Source of the DNA: an uncultured Myxococcaceae bacterium
GTDB lineage: Bacteria; Myxococcota_A; Polyangia; Polyangiales; Ga0077539
Direction of reading: 5' to 3'
Assembly (NCBI GenBank): GCA_945952225.1
Contig: CAMFHP010000059.1
Span: forward strand, 1-50,023
DNA: 50,023 nucleotides
This document shows positions 26,538-34,724 of this stretch, piece after piece; the stretch's first letter is position 1; every line of letters begins with the position of its first letter. A program made the position numbers and the translations under genes. The notes under the pieces are model-generated. The model worked only from the letters and a program-made list of their open reading frames with translations. It searched no databases and was not told the origin of the DNA.

Positions 26538-27590
26538 ATGGCGCGCACGCTGCACCTCTCCCTGGAACCCTCCGACGTGTTGCAAGCGCTGCTGCGCCTG
26601 CGCGCGTCGTCGGAGGCCGGCCGCTGGCCCCGCAACGTCTCGTCGCGCTTCAAGACCGCGATGGCCCGGGAGTTCGAACGGCTGGAGCCCGTCGTGCGCG
26701 CCGTGGGCCTCTGCTACGCGGAGCTCGAAGAGCGCAACGTCGCCGAGCTCGATCGCCGTCCCCAGTCGCGGTTCTCCGACGTCGACGGCGCGCTGCACCT
26801 CGCGGCGTGCAACCTGGAGATGCGCGTCGACCTCGACCACCTGCGCGTGGCCCTGGAGCGCGGCGACGCGACGGTGCGCGAGACCGCCGCCCAGCTCGCC
26901 ACCTCGCTGCGCCTGGTGCTCTGGTACACGGTGCACACCGACCTCTTCGTGGCGGCGCAGGTGCTCCTCGCGGGCGTTGATGTGGGCCCCGAGCGCACGC
27001 TGCGCTTCGTCGACGGCTACCTCGCGCGGGCGTGGAACCACAACGCGCCGCCCGAGCCTCCGCCCCTCGGCGACACATCGAGCGGTGAGTACGCGCCCGC
27101 GGCCGCGCCCTCGGAGCGCAACGGCGTCGAGCTGCCCTTCGTCGAGTCGACGGCGGTGTTCAAGCCCCTGGTCGAGACGTCGCCGGGCGAAGGTCCGCTG
27201 CTCACGTCGCTCGTCGACGAGCACACGATGCCCGCAGCGTTTCTCCGCAGCGAGCGCCTCGCGGACTTTCACGCGCCCCTCGCCGACGGCGGGGCGATGC
27301 CCGAGTTCACGCCGCGCCCGTCGGAGCGCCTCGACCACGACCAGTACACCCTGCCCGGTCGCCTCTCGCCCGTGAACGGCATCGACGTGCTGCCCGCGGA
27401 CGCGCGGTTCTTCCTCGACGAGTCGGGCATCCGTTGGCCCTGCACGGCGCGGCAGCTCGACGACGCGCGGGTCGAGCTCCGACGGCGCGTCGCACCGGGC
27501 GATCACCCGCGTCAGGGCATCGAGGCGCGCGCGTGGGTCGATCGGGTGGAGCGCGGCTTCGACGAGCTGCACCAGCGCCTTCTGCGCTGA
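26538..27590 (+). CDS. Unknown protein, 350 aa
   Basis: 350 aa from ATG 26538, with GGAAGGGGG upstream; the longer in-frame extension overlaps hisIE and is not supported. The N-terminal half is helical and Arg/Leu-rich: LHLSLEPSDVLQALLRLRAS, then AREFERLEPVVRAVGLCYAELEERNV, DVDGALHLAACNLEMRVDLD and TSLRLVLWYTVHTDLFVAAQVLLA. The middle (about 170-260) is acidic and Pro-rich. The C-terminus has WPCTARQLDDARVELRRRVAPGDHP and a final helix. No signal peptide and no recognised domain. The promoter element TACCGT lies within the 82-bp gap after hisIE. It is probably a cytosolic myxobacterial lineage-specific protein, and I do not assign a function. Confidence 0.72.
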   Translation: MARTLHLSLEPSDVLQALLRLRASSEAGRWPRNVSSRFKTAMAREFERLEPVVRAVGLCYAELEERNVAELDRRPQSRFSDVDGALHLAACNLEMRVDLDHLRVALERGDATVRETAAQLATSLRLVLWYTVHTDLFVAAQVLLAGVDVGPERTLRFVDGYLARAWNHNAPPEPPPLGDTSSGEYAPAAAPSERNGVELPFVESTAVFKPLVETSPGEGPLLTSLVDEHTMPAAFLRSERLADFHAPLADGGAMPEFTPRPSERLDHDQYTLPGRLSPVNGIDVLPADARFFLDESGIRWPCTARQLDDARVELRRRVAPGDHPRQGIEARAWVDRVERGFDELHQRLLR

Positions 27591-27602
27591 CCGAAGCGAA
27601 GG

Positions 27603-27608
27603 TACCCT
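27603..27608 (+). promoter_or_regulatory. -10-like element of the secreted-metzincin operon
   Basis: TACCCT ends 8 nt before ATG 27617 (CC-GTG-CCC in between), so the message probably begins at the ATG. Confidence 0.4.
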
Positions 27609-27616
27609 CCGTGCCC

Positions 27617-28159
27617 ATGCATCGACGTCACGCGCTCGCCGTGCTCGGGTCGCTGGGGTTGTTCGCGCGGAGCTCGCGCGTCCATGCGCTCACCGCGCAT
27701 CCGGTCACCGTCGATGCGCTCACGCGGGCTTCCGACGAGGTGATCGTGGGCACGGTGCGCCGCTCCGAGAGCCGCTGGGACGACGGCGCCATCGTGACCG
27801 ACCACGAGGTCGAGCTCCTCGCCGTGCTCAAGGGAAGGCTCGCGCCGCGGGGCACCGTCGTGGTGCGCGTCGCGGGCGGCACCGTGGGACGCGTCGCGCA
27901 GGCCGTCGTGGGGGCGCCGCAGCTCGAAGACGGCCGCACGTACATGCTCTTTCTCGCGGGTGGCATCTCGACGGCGCGCTACCTCGCGCACGTGAGCGCC
28001 GCGGTGGTGCCCGTGACCGTCGACCCGACGAACAGCCCGCAGACCGTCGTACCCACGACCCTCGCGATGGAGGGCCCTGCACCGTCGCGCGCGGCGGCGC
28101 GGCCCTCGGTGGTTCCCCTCGACCGGCTCGTGGCGCGGGTGCGCGGGGTGGGCCCGTGA
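27617..28159 (+). CDS. Exported protein encoded with a metzincin protease
   Basis: 180 aa from ATG 27617 (GTG 27611 is also in frame). Signal peptide of the type RRHALAVLGSLGLFARSSRVHA. The mature part starts with HPVTVDALTRASDEVIVGTV and contains strands VELLAVLKGRLAPRGTVVVRV and YMLFLAGGIS, resembling a small beta-barrel or OB-like domain. I have seen such a domain linked to secreted proteases in Deltaproteobacteria, but I cannot name the family. Its stop overlaps the protease start by 4 nt (GTGA), so the two are translationally coupled. It may act as chaperone, inhibitor or targeting partner of the protease; that role is inferred from the operon alone. Confidence 0.78.
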   Translation: MHRRHALAVLGSLGLFARSSRVHALTAHPVTVDALTRASDEVIVGTVRRSESRWDDGAIVTDHEVELLAVLKGRLAPRGTVVVRVAGGTVGRVAQAVVGAPQLEDGRTYMLFLAGGISTARYLAHVSAAVVPVTVDPTNSPQTVVPTTLAMEGPAPSRAAARPSVVPLDRLVARVRGVGP

Positions 28160-29052
28160 GGCTCGCGGCGCTGGGGTGTGCGCTGGCCCTCGCGATGGGC
28201 GCGGCGCGGGCGGAGGCCTACTGTCGCTCGACCACGTCGCGGCAGCGCGCGGGCCTCGGGGAGTGCGTGCGCACGGGGCTTCCCCTCGGGTGGCGGTCGC
28301 GCTGCACGGGCTACTCGCTCTACCGCGCGGACCTGCCGCCGGAGGTCACCATGGCGGCCCTCGACCGCATCGCGCGCGACTCGGTGGGCGCGTGGGCGCG
28401 GGTGCCGTGCGACGAAGACGGCCTCGGGCAGCAGTACTTCCGCGTGCTGCCGAACCTCCCGACGTGGCAGCTCTCGGGCTACCTGCCGAGCGGGCAGAAC
28501 GCGAACACCGTGTCATTCCGGCACAAATGGAACGACAACGCGATCCATCGGCCCGGGGCCATCGCGATCACCATCGCGACCTTCGACCCGTACACGGGCG
28601 AGATCTACGACGCCGACATCGAGCTCAACACCTTCGACGAGCGCACCAACCAGGACGGCTTTCGCTTCTCGACCTCGGCGACGCTCGGCGACCCCGCGGC
28701 GGCGGACCTCCAGACCATTCTCACCCACGAGTTCGGTCACTTCATGGGGCTCTCGCACAGCGACAACGACCGCGCCGTGATGTGGCCCCAGGCGGGCCTC
28801 GGCGAGCTTCGTCGCGACCTCACCTCCGACGACGCCGCGGGCATGTGCGCGATCTACCCCGAGGAGCAGACGCCCAACACCCGCTGCGTGTCGGTGCCCT
28901 ACGGCGGGCTCGCGACGCAGTCGGGCGGCACCGTCGTCGAGAGCGGCGGGTGCCGCGCGGCGCCGTGGTCGTCGCAGGGTTCGCGCGGCGCTGCGCTCGC
29001 GATGCTGGCCTGCGTGGGGCTCGCGCTGCGGATCGCGCGTCGGCGCGCGTGA
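28156..29052 (+). CDS. Secreted matrixin-like metalloprotease with MYXO-CTERM-like tail
   Basis: 298 aa from GTG 28156, overlapping the previous stop. Signal peptide (about 1-20, ending RAEAYC). Cys-rich segment, then the metzincin zinc signature HEFGHFMGLSH at 191-201 with the following Met-turn around AVMWP (Met209). This is a matrixin/M10-type fold: three His bind zinc and Glu192 is the base. The segment ADIELNTFDE upstream of the zinc site is also typical of matrixins. The C-terminus is Cys (GGC) followed by a hydrophobic helix (AALAMLACVGLALRIA) and a closing RRR, like the MYXO-CTERM sorting signal, so it is probably processed and surface-anchored or secreted through that route. Substrates are unknown. 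Confidence 0.88.
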   Translation: MRLAALGCALALAMGAARAEAYCRSTTSRQRAGLGECVRTGLPLGWRSRCTGYSLYRADLPPEVTMAALDRIARDSVGAWARVPCDEDGLGQQYFRVLPNLPTWQLSGYLPSGQNANTVSFRHKWNDNAIHRPGAIAITIATFDPYTGEIYDADIELNTFDERTNQDGFRFSTSATLGDPAAADLQTILTHEFGHFMGLSHSDNDRAVMWPQAGLGELRRDLTSDDAAGMCAIYPEEQTPNTRCVSVPYGGLATQSGGTVVESGGCRAAPWSSQGSRGAALAMLACVGLALRIARRRA

Positions 29053-29150
29053 ACGTCGCGATACGCGCGGGTGTGACGGCGTGAACCCGTAGCGCGGCGA
29101 ACACCGCGATGTGAACGCTCCATCACGGGGGGCGGAAGGGGCCCGTGAAC
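29049..29150 (+). promoter_or_regulatory. Four GTGAAC direct repeats upstream of the ECF sigma gene
   Basis: GTGAAC starts at 29049, 29081, 29111 and 29145, spaced 32, 30 and 34 bp. The 257-bp gap also contains GGAACTT at 29210, a typical ECF-sigma -35 motif, with ATGAAA about 16 nt downstream. Both suggest autoregulation of the sigma factor gene. Confidence 0.4.
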
Positions 29151-29309
29151 GGCGCATGACGGCGGGTGCGGTTGCGCCCGGGGTTCGTGCTTCTACGACC
29201 GTGCGCGGCGGAACTTCGTTGCTGAATCGCGCATGAAAGCAGCGCGGGGCGGTGAAGTTCTGCGCGGCACGACGGTTGAAGTAGGGCGGCGCGGAGGTCA
29301 CCGAGCGCC

Positions 29310-29963
29310 ATGAATGCTTCCTCGTACCAGTCTCTCTCCGAATCGGACCTGCTCCAGCGCCTGCTGACCGCCGAGGCCGCTGCGTGGGCCGAGTTTCACC
29401 GCCGCTACGACCGGATGATCTGGACCTGCGTGCACCGTGTGATCGCCCGCTTCAGCAGCGTGGTGGCCTCGGACGCGATCCAGGAGATCCGCGGAAACTT
29501 CTACGCGAGCCTCTTCGCCAACGACATGCACAAGCTCCGTCGCTTCGAGATCGAGCGCGGCAACAAGCTCGGGAGCTGGATCGGCCTCATCGCCATCAAC
29601 GCCACGTGGGACTACCTCCGCGCCACCGCGCGGCGCCCCGTCGTCGACCCGATGATGCTCGCCGAGGAACTCCACGACGACCGCGACGCGCTCGACACCC
29701 ACGCGGTGCGCGAAGACTGCGACCGCCTCGCGGCCATCGTGCGCACGCTCTCGCCGCGCGACCAGGAGTTCGTGCGCCTCTGCTTCGTCGACGGCTGCTC
29801 TCCCCAGGAGGTCGCCGACGCGATGGGCATCGAGGTGAAGAGCGTCTACACCAAGAAGCACCGCCTCTCGCGGCACCTCCGCGAGGCCTTCGAAGCGCAG
29901 CCCGCGCGCCCCGTCTCCGTCCCCGTGTCGGTGTCCGTGTCGGTCTCCGCCGCCGCGGCGTGA
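29310..29963 (+). CDS. ECF-family RNA polymerase sigma factor
   Basis: 217 aa from ATG 29310. Region 2 (about 10-105) includes AEFHRRYDRMIWTCVHRV and the DAIQEIRGNFYASLF -10-recognition segment, then GSWIGLIAINATWDYLRA. Region 4 (about 130-195) has LSPRDQEFVRLCFVDGCSPQEVADAMGI and the helix-turn-helix EVKSVYTKKHRLSRHLR that reads the -35 box. No region 3, as expected for the ECF (group 4) class. The C-terminal tail is odd: a Val/Ser repeat (VSVPVSVSVSVS) followed by AAAA, encoded by repeated GTGTCGGT units. No anti-sigma factor gene is adjacent, so control may be transcriptional or by a distant partner. The upstream GGAACTT is compatible with autoregulation. Confidence 0.88.
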   Translation: MNASSYQSLSESDLLQRLLTAEAAAWAEFHRRYDRMIWTCVHRVIARFSSVVASDAIQEIRGNFYASLFANDMHKLRRFEIERGNKLGSWIGLIAINATWDYLRATARRPVVDPMMLAEELHDDRDALDTHAVREDCDRLAAIVRTLSPRDQEFVRLCFVDGCSPQEVADAMGIEVKSVYTKKHRLSRHLREAFEAQPARPVSVPVSVSVSVSAAAA

Positions 29964-29976
29964 TCGTCGACGCCCT

Positions 29977-31659
29977 CTACGCCGACTGCGCGTGGCGGGC
30001 GTCGAGCACCCGCGTGATCGCTTCGAGCAGCTCCGCGCGGTGCCAGGGCTTCTGCAGCAGGCGCACGTAGGGGAGCGCGAGCAGCTCCGGGGGAACGAGC
30101 GAGCCCGACGAGCCCGTGACGAAGAGCACGGGCACGGGCCCGAGGAGTTCGAAGAGCGCGCGCACGAGATCGGGGCCGTTGAGCGCGGGCATGTTCACGT
30201 CGATGACGGCGACGTCGAAGCGGTAGCCTGCGCGCACGGCGTCGAGCGCCTCGGGGCCGTGGTTGTACGTGGTGACCTTGCAGCGCGCGCCGCGGAGCAT
30301 CCGCGCGGTGGCCGACGCGACCGTCTCGTCGTCGTCGACGAAGAGCACCGCGATGCCGTCGGTGTCGTGGTGTGGCGGCGGCACGGAGCGCTCGGCCGCG
30401 GGCACCTCAAGCTGCGGAAACGAGAGTCGTACGGTGCACCCGCGCCCCTCGGCGCTCTCGACCGCGAGGGTGCCGTTGCACGCCGCCACCGCGCGCTGAA
30501 CGATCGTGAGCCCGAGGCCCATGGCCGTTCCACTGGTCTTCGTGGTGAAGAGGGGTTCGAAGATCCGCGCGCGCGTCTCGGGCGACATGCCGTGGCCCGT
30601 GTCGGTCACGCGGAACTGCACCGACGCGGTCGACGGGTCGACGGCGCAGGCCACGACGACCACGCCGTGTCCGTTCATGGCCTCGGCGCTGTTGAGGGCG
30701 AGGTTGAGGAGCGCCTGAAGGAGCAGGTCGTCGTCGCCGCGCACGAAGGTGTCGCGCTCGGGCGCCTCCACGCGGAGGGTCACGCCGGGGCACTGCCCGT
30801 CGAACTGCGCGGCCACACGCTGGAGCAGCGCGCGCGCTTCGACGGGGCGCGTGGCCGTGCTCGTGCGCGCGATGCCCAGCAGCCCGCGCATGAGCCGTCC
30901 GCCGCGGTGACACGCGTGGAGGATCGCGTCGACGTCCTGCGCGGTCTGCGTGCCGTGGGGGATCTCGGTGCGGAAGAACTCCGTGAGCGAGGTGACCGCC
31001 GCGAGGATGTTGTTCACGTCGTGCGCGACGCTCGCCGCGAGGCGCGCCACGGCTTCGAGCTTCTCGTTCTCGCGCTCGCGGGCTTCGAGGCGCCGCCGGG
31101 TGGCCTCGGCCTCGCGCTGCGCCGTCACGTCCATCAGCACCGAGAGGATGTGATAGACGCCGTCGCGGTTCTCGGCGACCGAGGTGACCTCGACGCGGCG
31201 CAGTTCGCCCGACGCCCGACGCACGCAGAACTCGCTGTGGTGGGGCTCGCGCGTGGCGAGCGCGAGCCCGCTCACCCTGCCGAAGGTGACGGCGTCGTCG
31301 GTGGGCAGACACACGACGAAGGGACGTCCGATCACGCGCTCGCGGTCGCGGGCGAGGAGCGCGAAGGCCGCGCGGTTCGCATCGACCACGACCCCGTCGC
31401 GCGTGGTCACGATGTACGCGATGGGGGCCTTGTCGAAGAGGCGCTGGTAGCGGTCGCGGGCGCGCAGCAGGGCGTCGTTCGAGGCCGCGAGGTCCTCCTG
31501 CTGGATGAGCAGCTCGGCGTGGTAGACGTCGAGCTCGTGGAGCGTGCGGGCTAGCGTGTCGCGGTGTGCGCCGTCCATCGGCGCCGTGGAGAGGGTTCGC
31601 TCGGCGCGTACCCTCAGCTCCCGAAACATCGCCTCTCGCTCTCGCTCCCGCTCGGTCAT
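29977..31659 (-). CDS. Hybrid sensor histidine kinase (PAS-HisKA-HATPase-REC)
   Basis: 560 aa from ATG 31659, which overlaps the stop of the CheB-CheR gene (ATGA), so the two are coupled. Layout: N-terminal coiled segment, one PAS domain (about 65-190: YQRLFDKAPIAYIVTTRDGVV and a VDANRAAF core), HisKA with phospho-acceptor His in RLAASVAHDVNNILAAVTSL, HATPase with N-box ALLNLALNSAEAMNG, G1 DTGHGMS and G2 GTAMGLGLTI, and a C-terminal receiver with Asp in AVIDVNMPALNG and VLFVDDDE. No transmembrane helices, so it is cytosolic. The HDVNN motif places it among the HPK4-like kinases. It very likely works with the CheB-CheR protein encoded upstream. Confidence 0.95.
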   Translation of the reverse strand: MTEREREREAMFRELRVRAERTLSTAPMDGAHRDTLARTLHELDVYHAELLIQQEDLAASNDALLRARDRYQRLFDKAPIAYIVTTRDGVVVDANRAAFALLARDRERVIGRPFVVCLPTDDAVTFGRVSGLALATREPHHSEFCVRRASGELRRVEVTSVAENRDGVYHILSVLMDVTAQREAEATRRRLEARERENEKLEAVARLAASVAHDVNNILAAVTSLTEFFRTEIPHGTQTAQDVDAILHACHRGGRLMRGLLGIARTSTATRPVEARALLQRVAAQFDGQCPGVTLRVEAPERDTFVRGDDDLLLQALLNLALNSAEAMNGHGVVVVACAVDPSTASVQFRVTDTGHGMSPETRARIFEPLFTTKTSGTAMGLGLTIVQRAVAACNGTLAVESAEGRGCTVRLSFPQLEVPAAERSVPPPHHDTDGIAVLFVDDDETVASATARMLRGARCKVTTYNHGPEALDAVRAGYRFDVAVIDVNMPALNGPDLVRALFELLGPVPVLFVTGSSGSLVPPELLALPYVRLLQKPWHRAELLEAITRVLDARHAQSA

Positions 31660-34550
31660 AACTCCCCGCTTCCCCCGTTGGTCGCCGCCTTCAGCTCCAG
31701 GAGCTTCCGCGCGGTGATGTCCACGTGCGACACCACGAGCCCGCCGTCGCCGCCATCCACCGGCGACGCGAACATCAGGAACCACCGCCGCTGCGTCGGC
31801 GCGTGGCACGGATACTCGTGCTGGAACGACGACGCGCGCCCTTCGAGCACGTCGCGCAACCCTGCCAGCACCGACGCGGCCTCTTCGGCGTAGCGGCCCT
31901 CGGCGCTCGCGCACACCTCGAGGTAGTTCACCCCGACGCCCGTGCGCGACGCATCGCCCGCGTTGAACTTCGCGAACTCGCGCCACGCGCGGTTGGTGAT
32001 CGTGACCACGCCGCGTCGATCGAGCACCGCCACCTGCTGCGGCAGCGCGTCGATCACCTGCGAGAGCCGCCGCTCGGCGCGCGAGAGCGCCGACACATCG
32101 GTGAAGGTCACCACGAGCCCGCGCCGCGCCGCGCCCTGCGCGATGTACGGCAGCACGCGGATGAGCACCGTGCGGCCGTCGCGCGCCGTGACCTGGCGCT
32201 CCTCGGTCTGTCGGCTCACCTGCACGCGGTCGAGCACGGCGAGCAGGTCGCCCGCATCGAACTGGAACGTGAGATCGCTCACGGCGCGTCCCACGTCGCG
32301 GTCGAGCACGTTGAGCATCGTGGAGACGTGCGGGGTGAACCACGCGATGCGGAGCTGCTCGTCGAGAAAGAGCGTGCCGATCTCCGTGCTGCGCAGGAGG
32401 TTGTGCACGTCGTCGTTGAGCTCCACGAGCTGCTGGATCTTCTGCTGGTACTCGGTGTTGACCGTGTGGAGCTCTTCGTTGACCGACTGCAGCTCCTCGT
32501 TGGTGGCCTGCATCTCTTCGTTCGACGCCACGAGCTCTTCGTTGGTGGCCTGCAGCTCTTCGTTCGAGGTCTCCAGCTCTTCGATGGTCGCCTGGAGGTT
32601 CTCGCGTGATCGCTGAAGCTCCTGCTGGAGCGCGTCGATCTGGGCCTTCGCATCGTCGGAGATGGCCTCGGGCGAGGCCCCGCTGGCGAGCCGCGCCTTC
32701 GCCGATTCGAGGGTCACGAGCAGGAGCTGTCGACGGTCTGCGCGCCCGTGCACCGGGCGAACCGTGAGGTTCACGTCATCGTCGTCGACAGGCACGCTGT
32801 GGTACCGCACCTCGTTTTGATCACGGAGCGCCCGTGCGGTTGCGAGGGAGAGGATCGAGGTGAGGGCTCTTGGCAAGAGTTGAAGTGCGTTCAGCGTCGC
32901 GGCGCCCGAGGGGAAGCGCAGCAGCGGTGACGGTGCGCCGAAGAGATGCACGATGTCGTGGCGGTCGTTGATGAGCAGCGTCGGGGGCGCGTAGGCGCGC
33001 ACGAGCTCTTCGTAGGCCGAGGCGACGGAGGGGTCCGCGGCGGTGGCCACGGCGTCGATCGGCGGGCGCTGCACCCCCATCGGCCGATCGAGCTCGACGC
33101 GCAGCTCGCCGCGCGGGAGCGGGTGCGCGTTGCGAAAGATCCTCCAGCGTTGATCGATCGCGGGCAGCGACTCGGCGAGGTCGCCCAGGGCCTCGCTCGG
33201 CCCAAGGAACAGGTACGACCCCGGCAGCAGCGCGAAGCGGAACGACACGAGCAGCCGCCGCTGCAACGCCGCATCGAAATAGATCAGCAGGTTGCGGCAC
33301 GACACGAGCGAGATGCGGCTGAACGGGGGATCGCTCGTGAGGTCGTGGTGCGCGAAGACCACCCGTTGCCGCAGCGTGCGCACGACCTGGTAGTCGTCGC
33401 CGCGTCGCACGAAGAACCGCGTGACCCGCGCGGGCGCGAGCTCGGCGATCGCGCTCTCGGGGTACACCCCGGCGCTGGCCACTTCGAGCGCGTCGCGGTC
33501 GATGTCCGTGGCGAAGATCTTCACGTCGCAGGGGCGCCCGCTGGCCTCGGCGCACTCCTCGAAGAGCATCGCGAGGGAGTAGGCCTCCTCGCCCGTGGCG
33601 CATCCCGCGACCCACACGCGCAGCGGCTCGCCGGGGCGCGCGCCGTCGACGAGCGGCTGCACCACCGAGGCGTAGAGCGATTTGAACGCCTCGGCGTCGC
33701 GGAAGAACTTCGTGACGCTGATCAGCAGATCTTTGAAGAGCGCCGCCACCTCGCGGGTCGAGCGCTGCGCGAGGGCCACGTACTCTTCGAGCGTCGAGGC
33801 GTGACACACCGCCATGCGACGGTGGATGCGACGCACGATGGTCGACGGCTTGTAGTGCGTGAAATCCACCCCGCTCTGTCGGCGTAGCAGTGCGAGCAGC
33901 AGGCCGAAGGCGTCGTCGTTGGTCACGCGGTCGCCCGTGGCCTGCGTGAGCCCCGACGTGGCGATGTAATGCATGATCTGCATCGGCATCGCCGAGGGGG
34001 CGAGCACCATGTCGGAGATGCCCGTCGAGAGCGCCGCGCGGGGCATCCCGTCGAACTTCGCGGTCGTGGGCTCCTGCACGAGCACGAGGCCGCCCACTTC
34101 CTTCACCGATTGCACGCCGCGCATGCCGTCGCTGCCCGTGCCCGAGAGCACCGCGACGATGGCGCGCTCGCCGTAGTCATCGGCCAGCGAGCGGAAGAGG
34201 ATGTCGATGGGGAGCGAGAGCGCCGTGGTCGGGCGCTCGGAGAGGAGCAGGTGACCCGCGCGCACCGTGATGACCTTGCGCGGTGGGAGGAGGAACACCG
34301 TGTCGGGCGCGAGCGGCATCCCCTCGTCGGCCTGCACCACGCGCATGCGCGTGCGCTTCGAGAGGATCTCGACCATCAGGCTCTTGTGGTCGGGCGAGAG
34401 GTGCTGCGCGATCACGAAGGCGATGCCCGAGTCGCGGGGCATCACGTCGAAGAACTGCTCCAGCGCTTCGAGACCGCCCGCCGAGGCGCCGAGGCCGACG
34501 ACGAAGCGCGGTGCAGAGGGCGGAGGAAGCGCAGACGGGTCGACGGTCAT
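31656..34550 (-). CDS. CheB-CheR-coiled coil-PAS fusion protein
   Basis: 964 aa from ATG 34550, preceded by GTGAGGG. A CheB methylesterase domain (about 14-195) has catalytic Ser23 (GLGASAGGL), His50 ([12 protein letters not shown]) and Asp (GTGSDGMRG), but no receiver domain. A CheR methyltransferase (about 215-480) follows, with [27 protein letters not shown] and the SAM-binding [15 protein letters not shown]. Next is a PAS-like segment, then a long coiled coil of EEL/NEE heptads (for example [17 protein letters not shown]), and two PAS domains ([18 protein letters not shown] and [18 protein letters not shown]). All catalytic residues of CheB and CheR are present. No chemoreceptor, CheA or CheW gene is nearby, so it is an orphan chemosensory-type signalling protein, coupled to the hybrid kinase by a 4-nt overlap. 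Confidence 0.95.
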   Translation of the reverse strand: MTVDPSALPPPSAPRFVVGLGASAGGLEALEQFFDVMPRDSGIAFVIAQHLSPDHKSLMVEILSKRTRMRVVQADEGMPLAPDTVFLLPPRKVITVRAGHLLLSERPTTALSLPIDILFRSLADDYGERAIVAVLSGTGSDGMRGVQSVKEVGGLVLVQEPTTAKFDGMPRAALSTGISDMVLAPSAMPMQIMHYIATSGLTQATGDRVTNDDAFGLLLALLRRQSGVDFTHYKPSTIVRRIHRRMAVCHASTLEEYVALAQRSTREVAALFKDLLISVTKFFRDAEAFKSLYASVVQPLVDGARPGEPLRVWVAGCATGEEAYSLAMLFEECAEASGRPCDVKIFATDIDRDALEVASAGVYPESAIAELAPARVTRFFVRRGDDYQVVRTLRQRVVFAHHDLTSDPPFSRISLVSCRNLLIYFDAALQRRLLVSFRFALLPGSYLFLGPSEALGDLAESLPAIDQRWRIFRNAHPLPRGELRVELDRPMGVQRPPIDAVATAADPSVASAYEELVRAYAPPTLLINDRHDIVHLFGAPSPLLRFPSGAATLNALQLLPRALTSILSLATARALRDQNEVRYHSVPVDDDDVNLTVRPVHGRADRRQLLLVTLESAKARLASGASPEAISDDAKAQIDALQQELQRSRENLQATIEELETSNEELQATNEELVASNEEMQATNEELQSVNEELHTVNTEYQQKIQQLVELNDDVHNLLRSTEIGTLFLDEQLRIAWFTPHVSTMLNVLDRDVGRAVSDLTFQFDAGDLLAVLDRVQVSRQTEERQVTARDGRTVLIRVLPYIAQGAARRGLVVTFTDVSALSRAERRLSQVIDALPQQVAVLDRRGVVTITNRAWREFAKFNAGDASRTGVGVNYLEVCASAEGRYAEEAASVLAGLRDVLEGRASSFQHEYPCHAPTQRRWFLMFASPVDGGDGGLVVSHVDITARKLLELKAATNGGSGEL

Positions 34551-34724
34551 GAAACCCTCACCAGATACCAGCGACGTTAGGCGAGTCTCTCCCCGCTGGC
34601 AGGGGGAAAGAGTGGGTGCATACGGGAAATCCGCAGTAGCGAGGGGCCACGACGGAGGGACGGGAAGCGGTTCTGCGGTTCCGTGCGGGGCAACGTGCGA
34701 TCCCGCGCGGAGGGTGCGTGACGG

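Noticed and set aside
29977-34550. A chemotaxis cluster
   Set aside because: CheB and CheR domains are present, but no receptor, CheA, CheW or CheY genes are in the window.
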